Assembly: GCF_018139145.2 (NCBI RefSeq) | Contig: NC_059477.1 | Coordinates: 14,371,522-14,435,521, forward strand | Direction of reading: 5' to 3' | From: Gymnogyps californianus | Lineage: Eukaryota; Chordata; Aves; Accipitriformes; Cathartidae | DNA length: 64,000 nt | Shown: positions 40,126 to 52,400 of the stretch, piece after piece | Layout of the letters: each line of letters starts with the position of its first letter | How positions within the stretch are numbered: position 1 is the stretch's first letter | Made by a program: the position numbers and the translations under genes | The notes under the pieces: model-generated | What the model saw: the letters and a program-made list of their open reading frames with translations, nothing else | Database searches by the model: none | What the model was told of the DNA's origin: nothing

Positions 40126-41828
40126 ATAACACACACTCTCTGAGCACAGAAATGATAAATGTATCTGTGAGAGCCAGTTTCTTGATTCAAAACCAGATTT
40201 AGACTCACTAGCTGGACTTAGAAATATGACAGTCAAGTTTTACTACAAGAGAGCATAGAAGTTAGTACATATACGGTATTATACTTAGCCTCTTTAACCT
40301 TCCTTTTCTTACTTATTTGAGTTTTATCAGTTTATGCTAGCTAGAAATGTGCCTCTAAACCTCTGCATAGCCTTCTCAAAGCTCTGCAATTACTAGAATT
40401 TAGACAGTGTTTGGACCCATGCATAAAACTTAAAGTGCAGGCAGATCAGGAACAATTTTTTAAAAGTTACAGGTGAGCTGCAGATGCAGCTAATATAGCT
40501 AACAGGTTGTATTAGCTTATGGACTTCTCTCAGTATTGCCAGACTGCCTGCCAAATACTACAATTTGCCTTATGGCTTCTCAGTGTTTGGGGTTTGTTTC
40601 TTCACGTTTTCAATTTTTCTTCACAGTCTTGAAGACAAGAATCTTAAGGAAAAAAAAAAACACAACAAAAAAGCTCAAAGCAAACAAACAAAACCCCCCA
40701 CTAAAGATATTACAGTGGACACTTGGATTCTCATATAGTCATTTGACTACAATAGCTGCGAAAAATGAAAAGTGCAAGGCATTTCAAGACTTCCCACAGA
40801 ATCACCAGGGTGACCAGCACCCCTCATTTGTATTTCAAAATTGCTCTAAAATTTGATGTTTTGTTGCTTTCATTATTTGCTTATCCAGCTGGAATCTAAG
40901 ACTTTGTACCTCTGACACTGTCATCCTTTTATTTTTTTCATTTGGTTACAAAGCTGTAGTGACTTAACTCATCACTACAGATAGTTATTTGCATTGAAAG
41001 GCTGAGAATGTCCAACTGTTTAGTTGTAGCCCACTCCATCATCACCAGATGTTTCATTGCTCCACAGACATCTGGAACTGGGGCTTGATCTGCTGTGACA
41101 TTACCTCCATTACCTCAGAGTGCCCCAAAAGTAATGCAGTCATCTTGTTTGAGCAGTTGATGTGTTTCAAGTCGTATCACATTTGAGAACAGAATAGCAC
41201 AGCTTTGAATGCCAGAAGCTATAATTGTGTTGATCTAGTCCGATCTTCCGCAGGACACAGCAGAAAATATCACCTACCTCTGTTTCATTTTTTACTTTGT
41301 GGAATGACAGCTTCTCCTGCTGTTGAAGTGGACTGTACTTTACTCTTTCCAGAACAGCTGACCACTGGAACTTCAATGAGGAAAATGTCATATCTTGGCT
41401 GTTGCAAATGCTGAAATATATCTCAATGGAAATGAATATTTTTACTTTTCATTTACAAACCAAAGCAGCAAAGTTGTCTTTCATAAACCAAAGTTGATGT
41501 CTGTTCTGTGATAGACCTGAATGCTAGTTAATAAGAAGATAAGTATTAATCCTTCTAAAAATTTCTGTCTGTGAAGCAGAAGTGCTGGGACAGATTCTCA
41601 GCAACTGCAAATGGATACAAGTCAACTTATTTTAGTGGTCCTGAGTAGCTTTACACCAGCAGAGGTGTGGGCAAGTGTCTTTTACAACTCCACTCTTTTG
41701 AAACACAGCGCTCTTTGAGCTACCAGAACTGTTTGAAGGAATGTCTGCTGCCCACAATCCATGTGAAGTCCATTGCATGCTCTGGTCCTATTTTGTCATT
41801 CAATTTTGACACTGATTTGTGTTTGCAG

Positions 41829-42006
41829 GTGTGAAAGCTGTGGTGCTGTCTTCCACTCTGAATGCAAAGTGAAGGCTGTACCATGCCCCAGGTGTGTGCG
41901 TAAAGAATTGCAGAAGAAGCAGAAATCCTTCTGGAGGCGACTGAATATGGACGAAAACTTTGAAGAGTCTTGCAACATGTTTGAGTTGTCATATCAGAAC
42001 ACATGA
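41829..42006 (+). CDS. PLEKHM3: PLEKHM3, last coding exon with stop codon
   Basis: The acceptor is TTTGTGTTTGCAG (AG at 41827-41828). The first base completes the Arg codon begun at 29299-29300, and 58 further codons and a TGA (42004-42006) follow. Across the junction the protein reads [17 protein letters not shown]. The ligands continue with CESC, HSEC and CPRC, which complete the Cys/His clusters of the zinc domain. A basic stretch follows ([16 protein letters not shown]), then an acidic segment and the C-terminal end MFELSYQNT. The end is the one I recall for vertebrate PLEKHM3, with a few substitutions in the stretch after HSEC and in the acidic segment. The domain is intact, with no frameshift. 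The upstream in-frame Met at 41773 is intronic and is not a start. Confidence 0.97.
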
Positions 42007-42377
42007 GTTCCTTAAGGCCAGCCTGAAGAGAATCCCTTTTGCAGCTGTCAGCTCAAGCAACTTCTCAGCTTAGCCAGGCAGAAATATTTTTGCAAAATCG
42101 TATCTGACCTTCTTCATCTGTGAATAGCAGCTGCCAAAGTGACCATAAAGCCTTGTTGGCTTTGAAATGCCAATGGCTAAACTGCATTTTGTGTTAAAGT
42201 CTAGCCGCTAGCTCTCATACAAAATGTCGTTTACTTGAAATGCTTTAGGTCTAGCTAATTAAGCACCCAACTTTTTCTTTTCCACCTCTGGAGAAGACTT
42301 CTCCTCAAGGCAGAAAATATTTGCTGCCATGACCACATTATTTATGTTGTTCATTTAGAATTGATGAATCATCTTCT

Positions 42378-42402
42378 TATTTATATGTATTATTTATTTA
42401 TT
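42378..42402 (+). promoter_or_regulatory. AU-rich element in PLEKHM3 3' UTR
   Basis: Three AUUUA pentamers (42379, 42392, 42396) lie within 25 bases. The last two form overlapping UUAUUUAUU nonamers (42390-42398 and 42394-42402). Such elements usually bind decay or stabilising proteins of the ZFP36/ELAVL type. A further UUAUUUAUG lies nearby at about 42340. Function in this transcript is inferred. Confidence 0.6.
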
Positions 42403-42663
42403 ATTAGCCTTGGCAGAGGTTCTGATGAGGTGTTTCACAGAACCCAATAGGGCAGGAATGATTTTTAACCCACCTGCTCCTTCTGATGTGGACACGTGGT
42501 TCCATTTCCTCGTGTTTCGAGAGAGCTATTTTTAAAGGATCAGTGCATTTACATGTCACTCCTCCCTGAGGAAAGAAAAGTATCTCCCATCAAACCTTAT
42601 TCAATGTGTTTGCAAACATAAGATGCAGAATAATTCCTTCAGCTATGTTTATATATTTATAAC

Positions 42664-42717
42664 CACCCCAGTAAACTATTCTATATGCAGCACCCCAGTA
42701 AACTATTCTATATGCAG
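42664..42717. repeat. Perfect 27-bp tandem duplication
   Basis: The unit, beginning CACCCCAGTAAACTATTC and ending TATATGCAG, occurs twice head to tail without mismatch (42664-42690 and 42691-42717). Perfect identity indicates a recent duplication or one under correction. It lies in the PLEKHM3 3' UTR. Confidence 0.95.
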
Positions 42718-43601
42718 ATAAGCAGGGGACTTGCTACTGTTTTTGTTCAGGCTGGGTATATTGGTTAAGCTCTGTCACTGAAGTCCATTGAGTTTTACGC
42801 TGGTTATTCTTGATCTATGTGAGGCCACGTCCTCATCTCCAGTAACATGATGTTGGTTCTGACCTCCTGCTAGTCTCACGTTTTAAGACATTTTAAGTGT
42901 CCACATTGGTTTTGTTTTTATTTCGTGAAGTTTACTTTAAATGTTTCTCTAACCTGAACCTGTTAGACTGATAGTCAGGAAGGTGGTATGGTCCACATTA
43001 GTTAGAAAATACCTCCAAAATTGTGAAACACTAGTTTGCTGTGTTCATGTGCAACTTGTGTCCTGTGTTCTCTGCGAGCTCTAAGGGATTTTATACTTCT
43101 GTAGTGACTTCTGTGGTGGAGAGCTAAGTTCCTCAAGGTATGATTCTGCTCCACACACCTGGAACACAGAGAAGTATTAAACATGGTGAATTACATATAT
43201 TGTGAAAGGGGAGTACATGATGGATTTAACTGGGGAGATATGTGTCATCAATGGCAGTATGTTTAATTCATTGCGGCTTCACCTCCAATGAGCACTTAGA
43301 GATTGTCCTTCCTCCAGTCCACAGTCTTCACTCTTTCTCCAGACCCTGGAGTAATATGTGTATTACATACATATGAAAGCATTGGCATATACACACACAC
43401 GTATCTATATACAGGAAGCAAATACGGTTTCAGGAGAAAAAAGCCAGTCACGTGCATGTGTATCTTTCCTCTCCTTTCACATAGGTTTGTGAAAATGTAG
43501 AATACTGATCTTTGCTTCCTATATAATCTGCAGGCTGTTGTATTCAAGGCAGAAAGCAGACTTGATCATTGAAGCACCTCACTAATTGCTGAAGTATTTT
43601 A

Positions 43602-43607
43602 AATAAA
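43602..43607 (+). terminator. Candidate poly(A) signal AATAAA
   Basis: First canonical AATAAA after the PLEKHM3 stop codon, about 1.6 kb downstream, within TTTTAAATAAAAGAACAGGG. A TGTACTGGAGTATAAGTGG stretch follows within about 60 bases, a modest GU-rich region. Confidence 0.45.
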
Positions 43608-45462
43608 AGAACAGGGTACATCATGCTTACGTTAAAAGGTAGAATGCTGCAATGAATTCCCTTGTACTGGAGTATAAGTGGTTACCTTTTCCAGCCGCTA
43701 GTCAAAGAAAGTAGCTGAATCTGAGCTTTCTCAAATTTGAGTGCAACTACTATATATATAGAAGCATGTTTATATCTGTATACATTAGACAACCAGTGCC
43801 TTTCTTTTCCAGAAGTCCTTCTCTCAGTGGGATTCTTTGGAAGGAAGTGAGGGTTTTTCCATGTTCTTGGCAAAGTAGTATAGGGATTCCCATATTTAAT
43901 AAACCTGGTGAATCATGCACCTTTGTCACTAAAATTAATACTTCCCCTACACAGCGATGTCTCTGTCTCAGCTCACTGTTCCTCATGTGAAATGAGTTGC
44001 TTTTGGCTATAATCCTTAAAGATATAATGTTCCTTGCAAGTCCATTCCCACGTGAAGAATTCCCTGCATGTTCACAAATGCAAACACGGGGGAAGTATTG
44101 TGGAATTAGTCATGCAAACAGGAACTGCAGTGGTACTGGCTGAATAAACAGTACGCTCCCATGTTTTTCAGCATGTGTCACTACAGCTAGTCCTGTGGCA
44201 AAGCCAGTAGCTCTGAAACTGTCAGAATCTGGCAGGTACTATTTTGAATTAGCTCTAGACATAATGGTGGGTCATTAAAGAAAAAAGGTGGTGTTTTTCG
44301 TATCATCATGCTCTGGTATTTTAGATACCTTACAGCACTGGTTCGTGTCCAGCTCACTTTACAGAAGGCTGCTTGTGTGCACTGTCAAAAACCCTATGGA
44401 GTCAAGGAATCAAAGTTCAGACATTGCAAACTATTAGTTACTTTGACAGATGTCCTGATCTCCAAAGTACCAGTCATGTGGGTGGTTAGATATTCTAGTT
44501 GAATTCTGGAATAACAACATAGACAGCATTGGAGTTACTCTGGGTTTGTACTGGTATTACAGAACAGTTTCTTTGCTAACGGAGATTTACAGAAAAAAAA
44601 GAGTACGATGTCAGCAAAACCGCTGGAATTAGTCATGGATCTGGAACCACTGCCATTACTAAGGGCAAAGAGCAAAAGCATGTTGTTACAATATGCTGGC
44701 AGTGCCCAAAGTTTTATGTAAAAGGATACTGTACAATACAGATCAGATTAATTTCTTTAAAATCCAATGTTGTTGTAAACAACCCAGTTCCTAAAATGGA
44801 TACACATTCATTTCTACTTTGGAAAAGTAATATAGCTTCTCACGGTAGCTATAGGAGCAGACTGTAATGTGGAAGATGCTTTCCTCTCAGGGATGCCTAG
44901 CTCCTATCCAAAAAAAGTTGTTCCATATGAACGGGTAAGATAAAGTCTTCTGTCGCTGCCTTTCGTAAGCATAATGAAAGACTTGATCCTGCCCTCAGAA
45001 GGTGCTGATGCAGTAGGAACAGGCCCTATTAATTTTTCAGGACTACAAGGCAAAAGAATAAACTGAAACTTCTGCTCACATTACTAACTCTCAAAAGACC
45101 CAACTCTAAAAGGACAATTTTCCTGCAAGAGCCGTCTGCTAGCAGGAGACTCAGCCTGGGGTTCTGTAGGTGGTTTGGGTTTCAGACAACGCTGTACCCT
45201 TGCGTGGTTGTCTCTGCTGTACTAACAGTGCTGCATGCTGGTCCCCACTGCTACTCTTCCCATTCTGCAGCCCATAGCCTGCACGTGGCTCTGCTCTGCA
45301 GACTTCTGGGTGGGCATCAGCTGGAAGAGTACCTGGGGTCTTTCCAGATTGCACAACTCTCTCCCCACACACACACAGGTGAAATTATGTATTAGTACTT
45401 CTAGTCTTGTTCTACCCATGCATGAAATAAATTTGAACAATAGCATTTTATTGTGAATCAAG

Positions 45463-45468
45463 AATAAA
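45463..45468 (+). terminator. Candidate distal poly(A) signal AATAAA
   Basis: AATAAA followed at once by TGTGCTGTTTGTCTCC, a GU-rich stretch fitting a downstream cleavage element. A second hexamer lies at 45426-45431. This is a plausible distal end for the PLEKHM3 transcript, about 3.5 kb after the stop. Confidence 0.4.
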
Positions 45469-48400
45469 ATGTGCTGTTTGTCTCCTTCACAGAGAAGGTG
45501 CTTTCATAGCTGACAGAGGAGGAATTGATCTGTACATCCAGTTACTGCTTTTGCTTGTACAGAACTTGTAATCGGTGTAGAAATAGGGTGCTTCACTGCA
45601 ATGGACTATAGCCTCACCCTCTACAACTACTTAGAAACTTCTCATCTCAGTTTAGCTAGTCTGAGATTATTTTGATCTAGGACACTGTAGAGATCCTTAT
45701 TCAAGTCTCTCTCCCTCTTTCCCCTGACCCTCTAGCTTTCCTTTAATGGGAAGAAGGACCTACAAAGGGGATGGAAACCGCAGCTTTTTTTTATATTATC
45801 AACCTATAAAAAGAGAAATTTGGATCTCTTATGTAGAAATCTTTCTATTGCTTTTTTTTGTTTGTCTTAGGTGATGAAAAATGATGGTTTTGTGATGTGA
45901 CACAATATCCTGGCTGGCACATACCAGTATGAGCTCATTGCTGGGATGATAGGAATTGGCAGTTGTGAGGGTTTCCTAGATAAATGAGAGAAGGTACTTT
46001 TTGGTGAGGAACTTGTTTTTCACAATACTCCACAGGCTCTGATGGCCCTGTTAGGAATGAATCATCAGGGTACCTCTAGAGCTCCTCTTGTCAATGTTTC
46101 TCTTCATATCAGGATACCGTGTGTATTATAATGGATTGATGATAATGTCCTGAAAGGCTTAAGAAAAGGCAGAGAATGTCTGTTTACAATGAAATGGGGA
46201 AGCTGCACAGTTGTATTTTGCTTTTTCCCTGTAGCAATGGAAGCCACTGAGTTTCCTGGGCTTCCCAAGGTCACAGCCTGGATTGCAGCCGACTGTTGAT
46301 CTGTATAAAAGAAATGTAATCGAATAATCATCATAATAGTCTCTCCTTTTTCCTGCTGCTCAGCTGCAAGCCAGTACCCCCTCTCTCTCTCACTGTCTCT
46401 GTCCCTGTCTTTGCTCATAGTGCTGAGCCTACAGCAAGACTTTGAGCTTCATAGCTCTTTGTGTTGCTTTTGAACCAGTCAACTCTGATCATTCTCTCCT
46501 TTGTAATTTGCCTTCCAATTTTCCCTTCCCACTAGGAGTGCCTTACAGTACTGTATATTAGCATCTATCTTCCTATTTTGGACTTCCTGATCGAATCTGC
46601 TGTTCGATTAACTTGCTGGCTTAAACTGAAACTCTCCCGTGGCTGCACATGCTCTTTTGCAGGGGCAGCTGAGTAAATCAGTTTGCTTGTTCTGGCCTCA
46701 TGAAGTGAGCTCTACAGGCTGCATATACCAGCTCTGAAGACACCAAGCTGCATGGAAACCCCTCACTTTTGCTCAATTTGGTGCCTTAGATTTTCAAAAG
46801 TGAAGAATTTTGTCAGGAATGCTGTGCCATGATGCAGTGTGTTTGGCATTGCAGCTCGAAACCCTTGCTCATGGCAGTTTCCATCTTTCTAGGAGTGGTG
46901 ACCATAAAATTTGTTTGCTATCTATGCTTTGAGAGGGAAATATGAGAAAGGATAGCATGGAGATGGCATTGGTTTTTATTACGTATATTTTGGAGACTAG
47001 CTGGGCTTCTCTTCAGCCAGAAATGCAGTTGTGCTTATGCGAGACCTTCAGGAGCTGTGCATATATAATAATGGCAAGCACTGGGCATTAAAATGGGAAC
47101 AGGTTACATGCAATTTTACTTCTCCTGGAACCACTGGCCAGCCCAAGCCACGTGGCGAGGGACTCCCGTGTGGCACTCCCTACCTGCATGCACGGCTGGG
47201 TCTGGTGCTGTGGGAGTGAAGGCATTTCCTCAAAGCTTAATTTTAATGTAGCCTGGTTCCCTGAAGGCTAACCCAGTGAGGGTTTGGTCAGCATTACCTT
47301 AGAGAGAGGGTTAACCTGCTTAAATTTTAGCCTTATTTGCTAAAGTATGTGGCTGACTCTTCCAGCATGTGTCAGCCCTGGGCACATGTCCATACTGACT
47401 GTAATCTTTTAAGCCCACGTTTGACACCAGTAGCAGGAATCCCGTTTGACAGCGGCAGTGCTGTCGCTGCATTTTAGCAGTGTAGTGAGGAGACAGCCTG
47501 GATGATAACGTGCAAAGTCCTTCTTTACTTGAAAACCCTGGTGTGCACACACTGCCTTGAGTCATATCTTAAAATGCCAATTTCGTCCAGATTCCTTAGG
47601 GTGGCCATTAGTCCAGATCACAAAGATGCCACTTGTGGGCAGCATCAGAGAAATCCAGGCCTGGAAAGCTATCAGCTGTCTAGGACCAAAGTGTATTAGG
47701 CCTGGTCTATGTGCACAAGTGTCAGTGGCTCAATTATTTATTTTTTCGTGTCTAATCCATGCATTAAACCAATGTAAATCCTTGAATACACAGCGTTCTT
47801 CTGGTGGAAAATAGTTTTGTTTCAGTTTTGTTTATGCACTTGTCTACAAAGTTGGTCTTGCTTAAACTAAAGTGTGCTTTCAGACTGATTTTTAATGGCA
47901 TTGATACCTGTGATATCAGGTTAGCTTATACCAGTCCCTTCTACACTTGAGCTAAGCAAAAGTAAGAATTCATGAGCAAAATGTGTGTTTGAAGGGTTCT
48001 AAGTGATAAAGGCAGCTTCCAAATCAACTTTAGTTCAGTTGAGGCAGTTAGAAGCAGGGGGAAGCCAGGTGTGAGCAGCAGAGTGCAGTGGCTGATGCTG
48101 TCCTTGGCAGCCTGGGCTTTCCTTCCCGCCGGAGCCCCAGCTCACCTGCAGCACTTGCAATGGATTTTAGCATCGCTGGCAGTGCACCCTGAGTTTTTGG
48201 AAAACCATTACATGTGTGTGCTACTCTGTTAACTTATTGGCAACATCATTATGTGCATTTCATTGTTCTTGTGTTTGCATTGGATTTTTTTACTTTTGAC
48301 AAGGATTTTTTTTAATTATCTGCAACTACTAGGCAATAGTCTTAATTTATTATTGATGTGTAATAATGTTATAATTTAAATTCAGTGAGTTGAATTGCTT

Positions 48401-49330
48401 GTTGACACTTGAGCAGGGTTTGTTTGCGTTCACTTGTGACAGCGTCAGAGCACCAGTCCCTCGTGTATAAAGGCAACTCTCAATAAACACTAAAAAAAAG
48501 TTACTCGTCCTTTTTAATTTGCCTTCTGGTGGGTACTGCACCATGGGTAGGACAAGCTTCGAAAGAGTGCTAGTTTCCTTAAAAATGCTAATCTGTTGGC
48601 GAAAGTCTTCCAAATCTAAGCAAATTATGATATTTACTGTTCCTGGGTCTGAGCCAAGAGGTCTCTGGAAATACTGTCAATGACTGCATCAGGCTTTGTG
48701 GGTTTGGATTCCCAGTTAAATCTCTTAAGTGTTTTTTGAAAGCCACAAATGCCTGGATTTTTAATGGTGCTGACCCCCAGCAGCTCCCAGGGGAATTTAT
48801 TGCGAGCTGTTGTTGTCAGGCGTCTTTGGATACGGAGCTCCTGGGAGGCACAAAGGAGACATAGAGAGGCAGCTCCCCACTGCGTGGCTGTCACATGGAC
48901 CTCTGCCAGAAGGGTCCAAGCTCAGGGCCTTGAATGCGAAGTAAGGGAGGCATCTCTGAGCTGGACTGAAGGGACCACTGAAGGGCTGGAAGGGCAGGAT
49001 TTTGCCTGCGTTGTAAGGGCTCTCCAACCAACAGATGTAGGAGCAGGCATGATTCCTGCTTTACTGGGCTACTTCTTCCAGTGCACCAGCTGAGGAGCTT
49101 CTGCAGCTCCTTGGAGCTGTGGATTTGGTGACTGTAAGGATTGCAGCACTGAGCTGCGCTGGAGCTCGTGGGCCTAAACCCCCTGCCTGAGGGCCCCCAG
49201 AGAAATCCACACCTAGCCCTGTGCTCTTGTGGCCTTCAAAGAGAAGGATATATCCCCTCCCTCACTGTCCTCCTGCCCCTCCTCAGAAAGACCAGAAGTC
49301 CACCAGGAATGTCAATCCTCTCTCCTGCAG

Positions 49331-49459
49331 GAACCTATGGACTTCATCCCTGTGATGAAATCAGCTACAAGCAAGGAGTTAATGTTTGACTGGGACCACA
49401 CAAGCTGTACGAGAAAACCATGTGCAAGACCTTCTCTTCCTCCTTATTTGCTTTACGAG
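49331..49459 (+). other. Exon-like segment of unknown gene or ncRNA
   Basis: A strong acceptor (CAATCCTCTCTCCTGCAG, AG at 49329-49330) and a strong donor (TTTACGAG|GTAAGC at 49460) bound 129 bases. These are exactly 43 codons, open in one frame with phase 0 on both sides. The peptide (starting EPMDFIPVMKSATSK and ending SLPPYLLYE) has no domain I recognise. The same frame stays open outside the boundaries (49229-49702), so openness adds little. It might be an exon of a long non-coding RNA, an untranslated upstream exon of the next gene, or chance. Confidence 0.25.
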
Positions 49460-52400
49460 GTAAGCAAATTCCGTTGTGATGTCTCCTTCCCCTTTCTCTG
49501 CCACCTCCCCTCCTCACTTCACCCTGTAAGAGATGGTGGGAAAAAGCATCAACACAGAGCAGAGACCGTGGGGTCTAGGGAGCCCTGGGAGGAGCACTTT
49601 GGTTGGTTTTTTCTCTGTCCTCCTGTGGCTGTATTTACACAGCTTCTTCTCTCCTCCTTCCCCCTTCCCAGGCTTTCTGATGTGCTCTATTACAGTGTAT
49701 GAACCATCACTGAAATGAGCTGCTGAAAGGAAATACTCCAATAGCTGTCATGGGCAACTTAGGGCTGGAGTTTCAAGCAACATTTCTTTTGGTTTCAGTC
49801 AGGAGCTAAAGTGGTGGGATTTATCTCCCTGTTGTACATTGTCATTATGTGAAAGCTGTGCCCTCCAGTGAAGTGTAACTCTGCCCATAAAACCTTACAT
49901 TGGCAGTCCTGTTCTTAACTCCTGCACGCACACCCCCAAAAGCCATGCTTTTTGAGTTGTTTTGTTAACCATTTGTGTTAATTTATCAGCTAGCCTTTAA
50001 CGCAGCAGGCCACAGAAAATACCAGTCAGACTGTGAATTGCAGCATCCCCTCCAGGTCCCTTGGGAAACAGCAAAGTGGCATTTGTTTCTGATGGTGAGC
50101 AAGGGGGACAGACTGGCGCCCACCCACCTTGTTCTCTTCATGGTTGATACTCCTCATGCTGGTGGGACACGGCAGTGTTTTGTAACCATATAAGCTTATG
50201 TGTTTGGGAATATTAGATCATGGGCAAATCTTATAACCCCTTAGGTCCAACAACCAGTCTTTTGGATTTTGTACTTTCGTGTTCTTGTTGCATGTTAAAT
50301 GCTTTACAATAGGTTGAGCCAGGAGAGTTGATTATCTCCTATGGCCAAGTCCCGTGAGTGGTATTATGGTTCATATCACCTAAGCATGCCAAGCCAAGCT
50401 CCAGCTCTTCTCTTAAAGGTCAGGACAGTTCATTTTTTAAAAGTTACCCTTCCAGCTCTTAGACCAAAATTAACAGGATTTGGTTTAATACAGGAAGTTG
50501 ACTGGTTTTCTAAAAGGTGGCAGAACTGGAATGCAGCTGCTCTTCTGGGAATAAGTGACAGTGTCCACATGTTTATGAAGTCCTGAGGACGCTGTCTAAA
50601 ATAAATGAAATGGTACAAGCTCCTTGTCCAGAACTGTGCTCCAGGCTCAAGGAAACAATTTTTTTTTCTTTCAACTTTTCCATAATGTGTATGATACAGT
50701 CCTGATTACAGTACAGTAATAGATTAACCCAAATGGAGCTAGCTTCCTCCTCCTTTCCTTAGGGACAGAGAGGGATCTTCCAGGTCTGAGGCTTACCATA
50801 CCTTTTCAGTGAAAGGCAGGCTGAGGGCGAACGAAAATATTCTGGGAGTGTGTGTACATACCTCTGGACTGTCTTTTTAAAATAGTTCTTGTTTAACTAA
50901 ATACTCTCCAAAATAGTGGTCCTGTCTAGAGGGCTGAGTATTGCCACTATGAGAAGGTGGCGAAAAGCATCTCAGATAATCGGGTGTCACAAGTAAAACT
51001 CAGACAAAGTTTCCAAGCCAAGCAGGAGTAAATTCCAACCATTTTAAGCATAGACAAATATAAAACTTGGCATTGAGGCTGTAAAAATGCTAAAAAGTCA
51101 GTCTGCTGTTTATAGTAAGTGACTTTTGATTTTCTATAATTGAGTTCGAGGCATTAGCCTCAGATACTAAAAATGAAGTTGTGAGGCTCATCTGGAAAGC
51201 AAGAGAAGTCAGATAAGAGCTTGTGTTAAGGGCTGAACTTTCATTGACTTGAAAGTTCCCAGGTGTTTATCATGTAGGTACAATATGATGTAGTTACAGG
51301 TGAATAAGAAGGAATTGTTAGTAAAGTTAAGTGTTGTTTAAAAATAAAAAAGTGCAAGTTACTGAATCTGTGTAAGAGAGTAATAGATGTAATCAGTGTG
51401 CATAGAGCAGTTCAGTGCAAAGTGCTTTCATAGCACTAAAGATTGTAAGTTAATCTCATTTGTGACTGACGCTGCAGGCAGGTACCTAAAGTGCAGCGAC
51501 TAAGTCATGAAACATGAGTGTCTCTCCACTGAATTGTGCCTTGCACTGCAAGTAATCCCACTGGTTTCTGAGAGCAGGCTCCCACGGGAGAAAGGTTAGG
51601 GTGGAAAAACTGAGACCCCAGCACCATTCTGTCATCTCACCATGAGATGTTGGCACGCAATTGCTTGTGACACTGGTGGATGTTGTTTGTTGTGTACATA
51701 TTGCAAAATGTCCTGTTCTGGCTTGGACTCTGCACTTCTGAAGAGTGCTCGTCTCTGTTTTAACAGACAGCATGATCGATCCTTTAAGCAGATACAAGGT
51801 CTGCCGACTCCGATGAAAGCTGCAGTTTGTGAAAGAACCAGAGCTGGGCTCTTGGTATTTAGAGACATGAACTGTAGCAGTGTATAAAATTGGCAGATTC
51901 TTTGTAAAATGCATATGCGTCTAGCACAGAGTTAACCCTGGGTGGTAACAGGTAAAAGAGAGCGAAAGCATAATAAAATGTGGGTCTCTACTGTAGGTAT
52001 TTACACAGTATTGACATTGTTAGCTGTGCTTAGAGATTTATGTTGAGTGTTACTGCACTGTCATAAAACAATAAAGTACTTCTGTGAAGGGCTTAGGGCA
52101 AAGGGGAGACAGAGAAGTCTCACTATATAAGGCCCTCCTCCAGCACCCATGGTAATCCATGGGAATGTTTCCATAGCTGTCAGCAGGAGCTGTGTGGAGG
52201 CCTGCTAGGGGAGGGCGAGCAGAAGCGGCACGTTTACTATGTTTAGAGCAGGTAACTAGTGATTTTGTCTCAGGGAGGATATTGCCACCACCAAATTTTA
52301 GGAGCCTAACGCAGCTGACAAGTTCACCTTGCAAACAGTGCAGAGAGCTGAGGGTTCCTCCTGGGAGCAGGGATGTGTCTGGACTGAATTGTCCTCTGGT

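Larger units (their letters stand above)
29301..41828 (+). other. PLEKHM3: PLEKHM3 last intron (12.5 kb)
   Basis: It starts GTACTG and ends TTTGTGTTTGCAG. It holds a T24 run (30029-30052), an A17 run (33089-33105), a MIR-like remnant (about 37511-37590) and a palindromic repeat (40005-40125). The longest open frame (34768-35229, 153 codons) has no recognisable domain and no convincing exon boundaries. If the intron is retained, the reading frame of the previous exon stops at 29383-29385. Confidence 0.85.
42007..45500 (+). other. PLEKHM3: PLEKHM3 3' UTR (3' limit uncertain)
   Basis: The sequence after the stop is AT-rich and without convincing exons, as expected for a long vertebrate 3' UTR. 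It holds an AU-rich element at about 42378-42402, a 27-bp tandem duplication at 42664-42717 and several AATAAA hexamers: 43602, 43898, 44143, 45057, 45426 and 45463. The true cleavage site cannot be chosen from sequence alone, and the transcript could end at the first or at a later hexamer. The end given here is only the last hexamer in this cluster. Confidence 0.5.

Noticed and set aside
43388..43400. CA repeat near 43390 and a similar one near 45367
   Set aside because: Only five to six units each, too short to report as informative microsatellites.
49229..49702. Plus-strand open frame of 157 codons as a gene
   Set aside because: No domain and no initiation context. Only the inner splice-bounded part (49331-49459) is worth testing.
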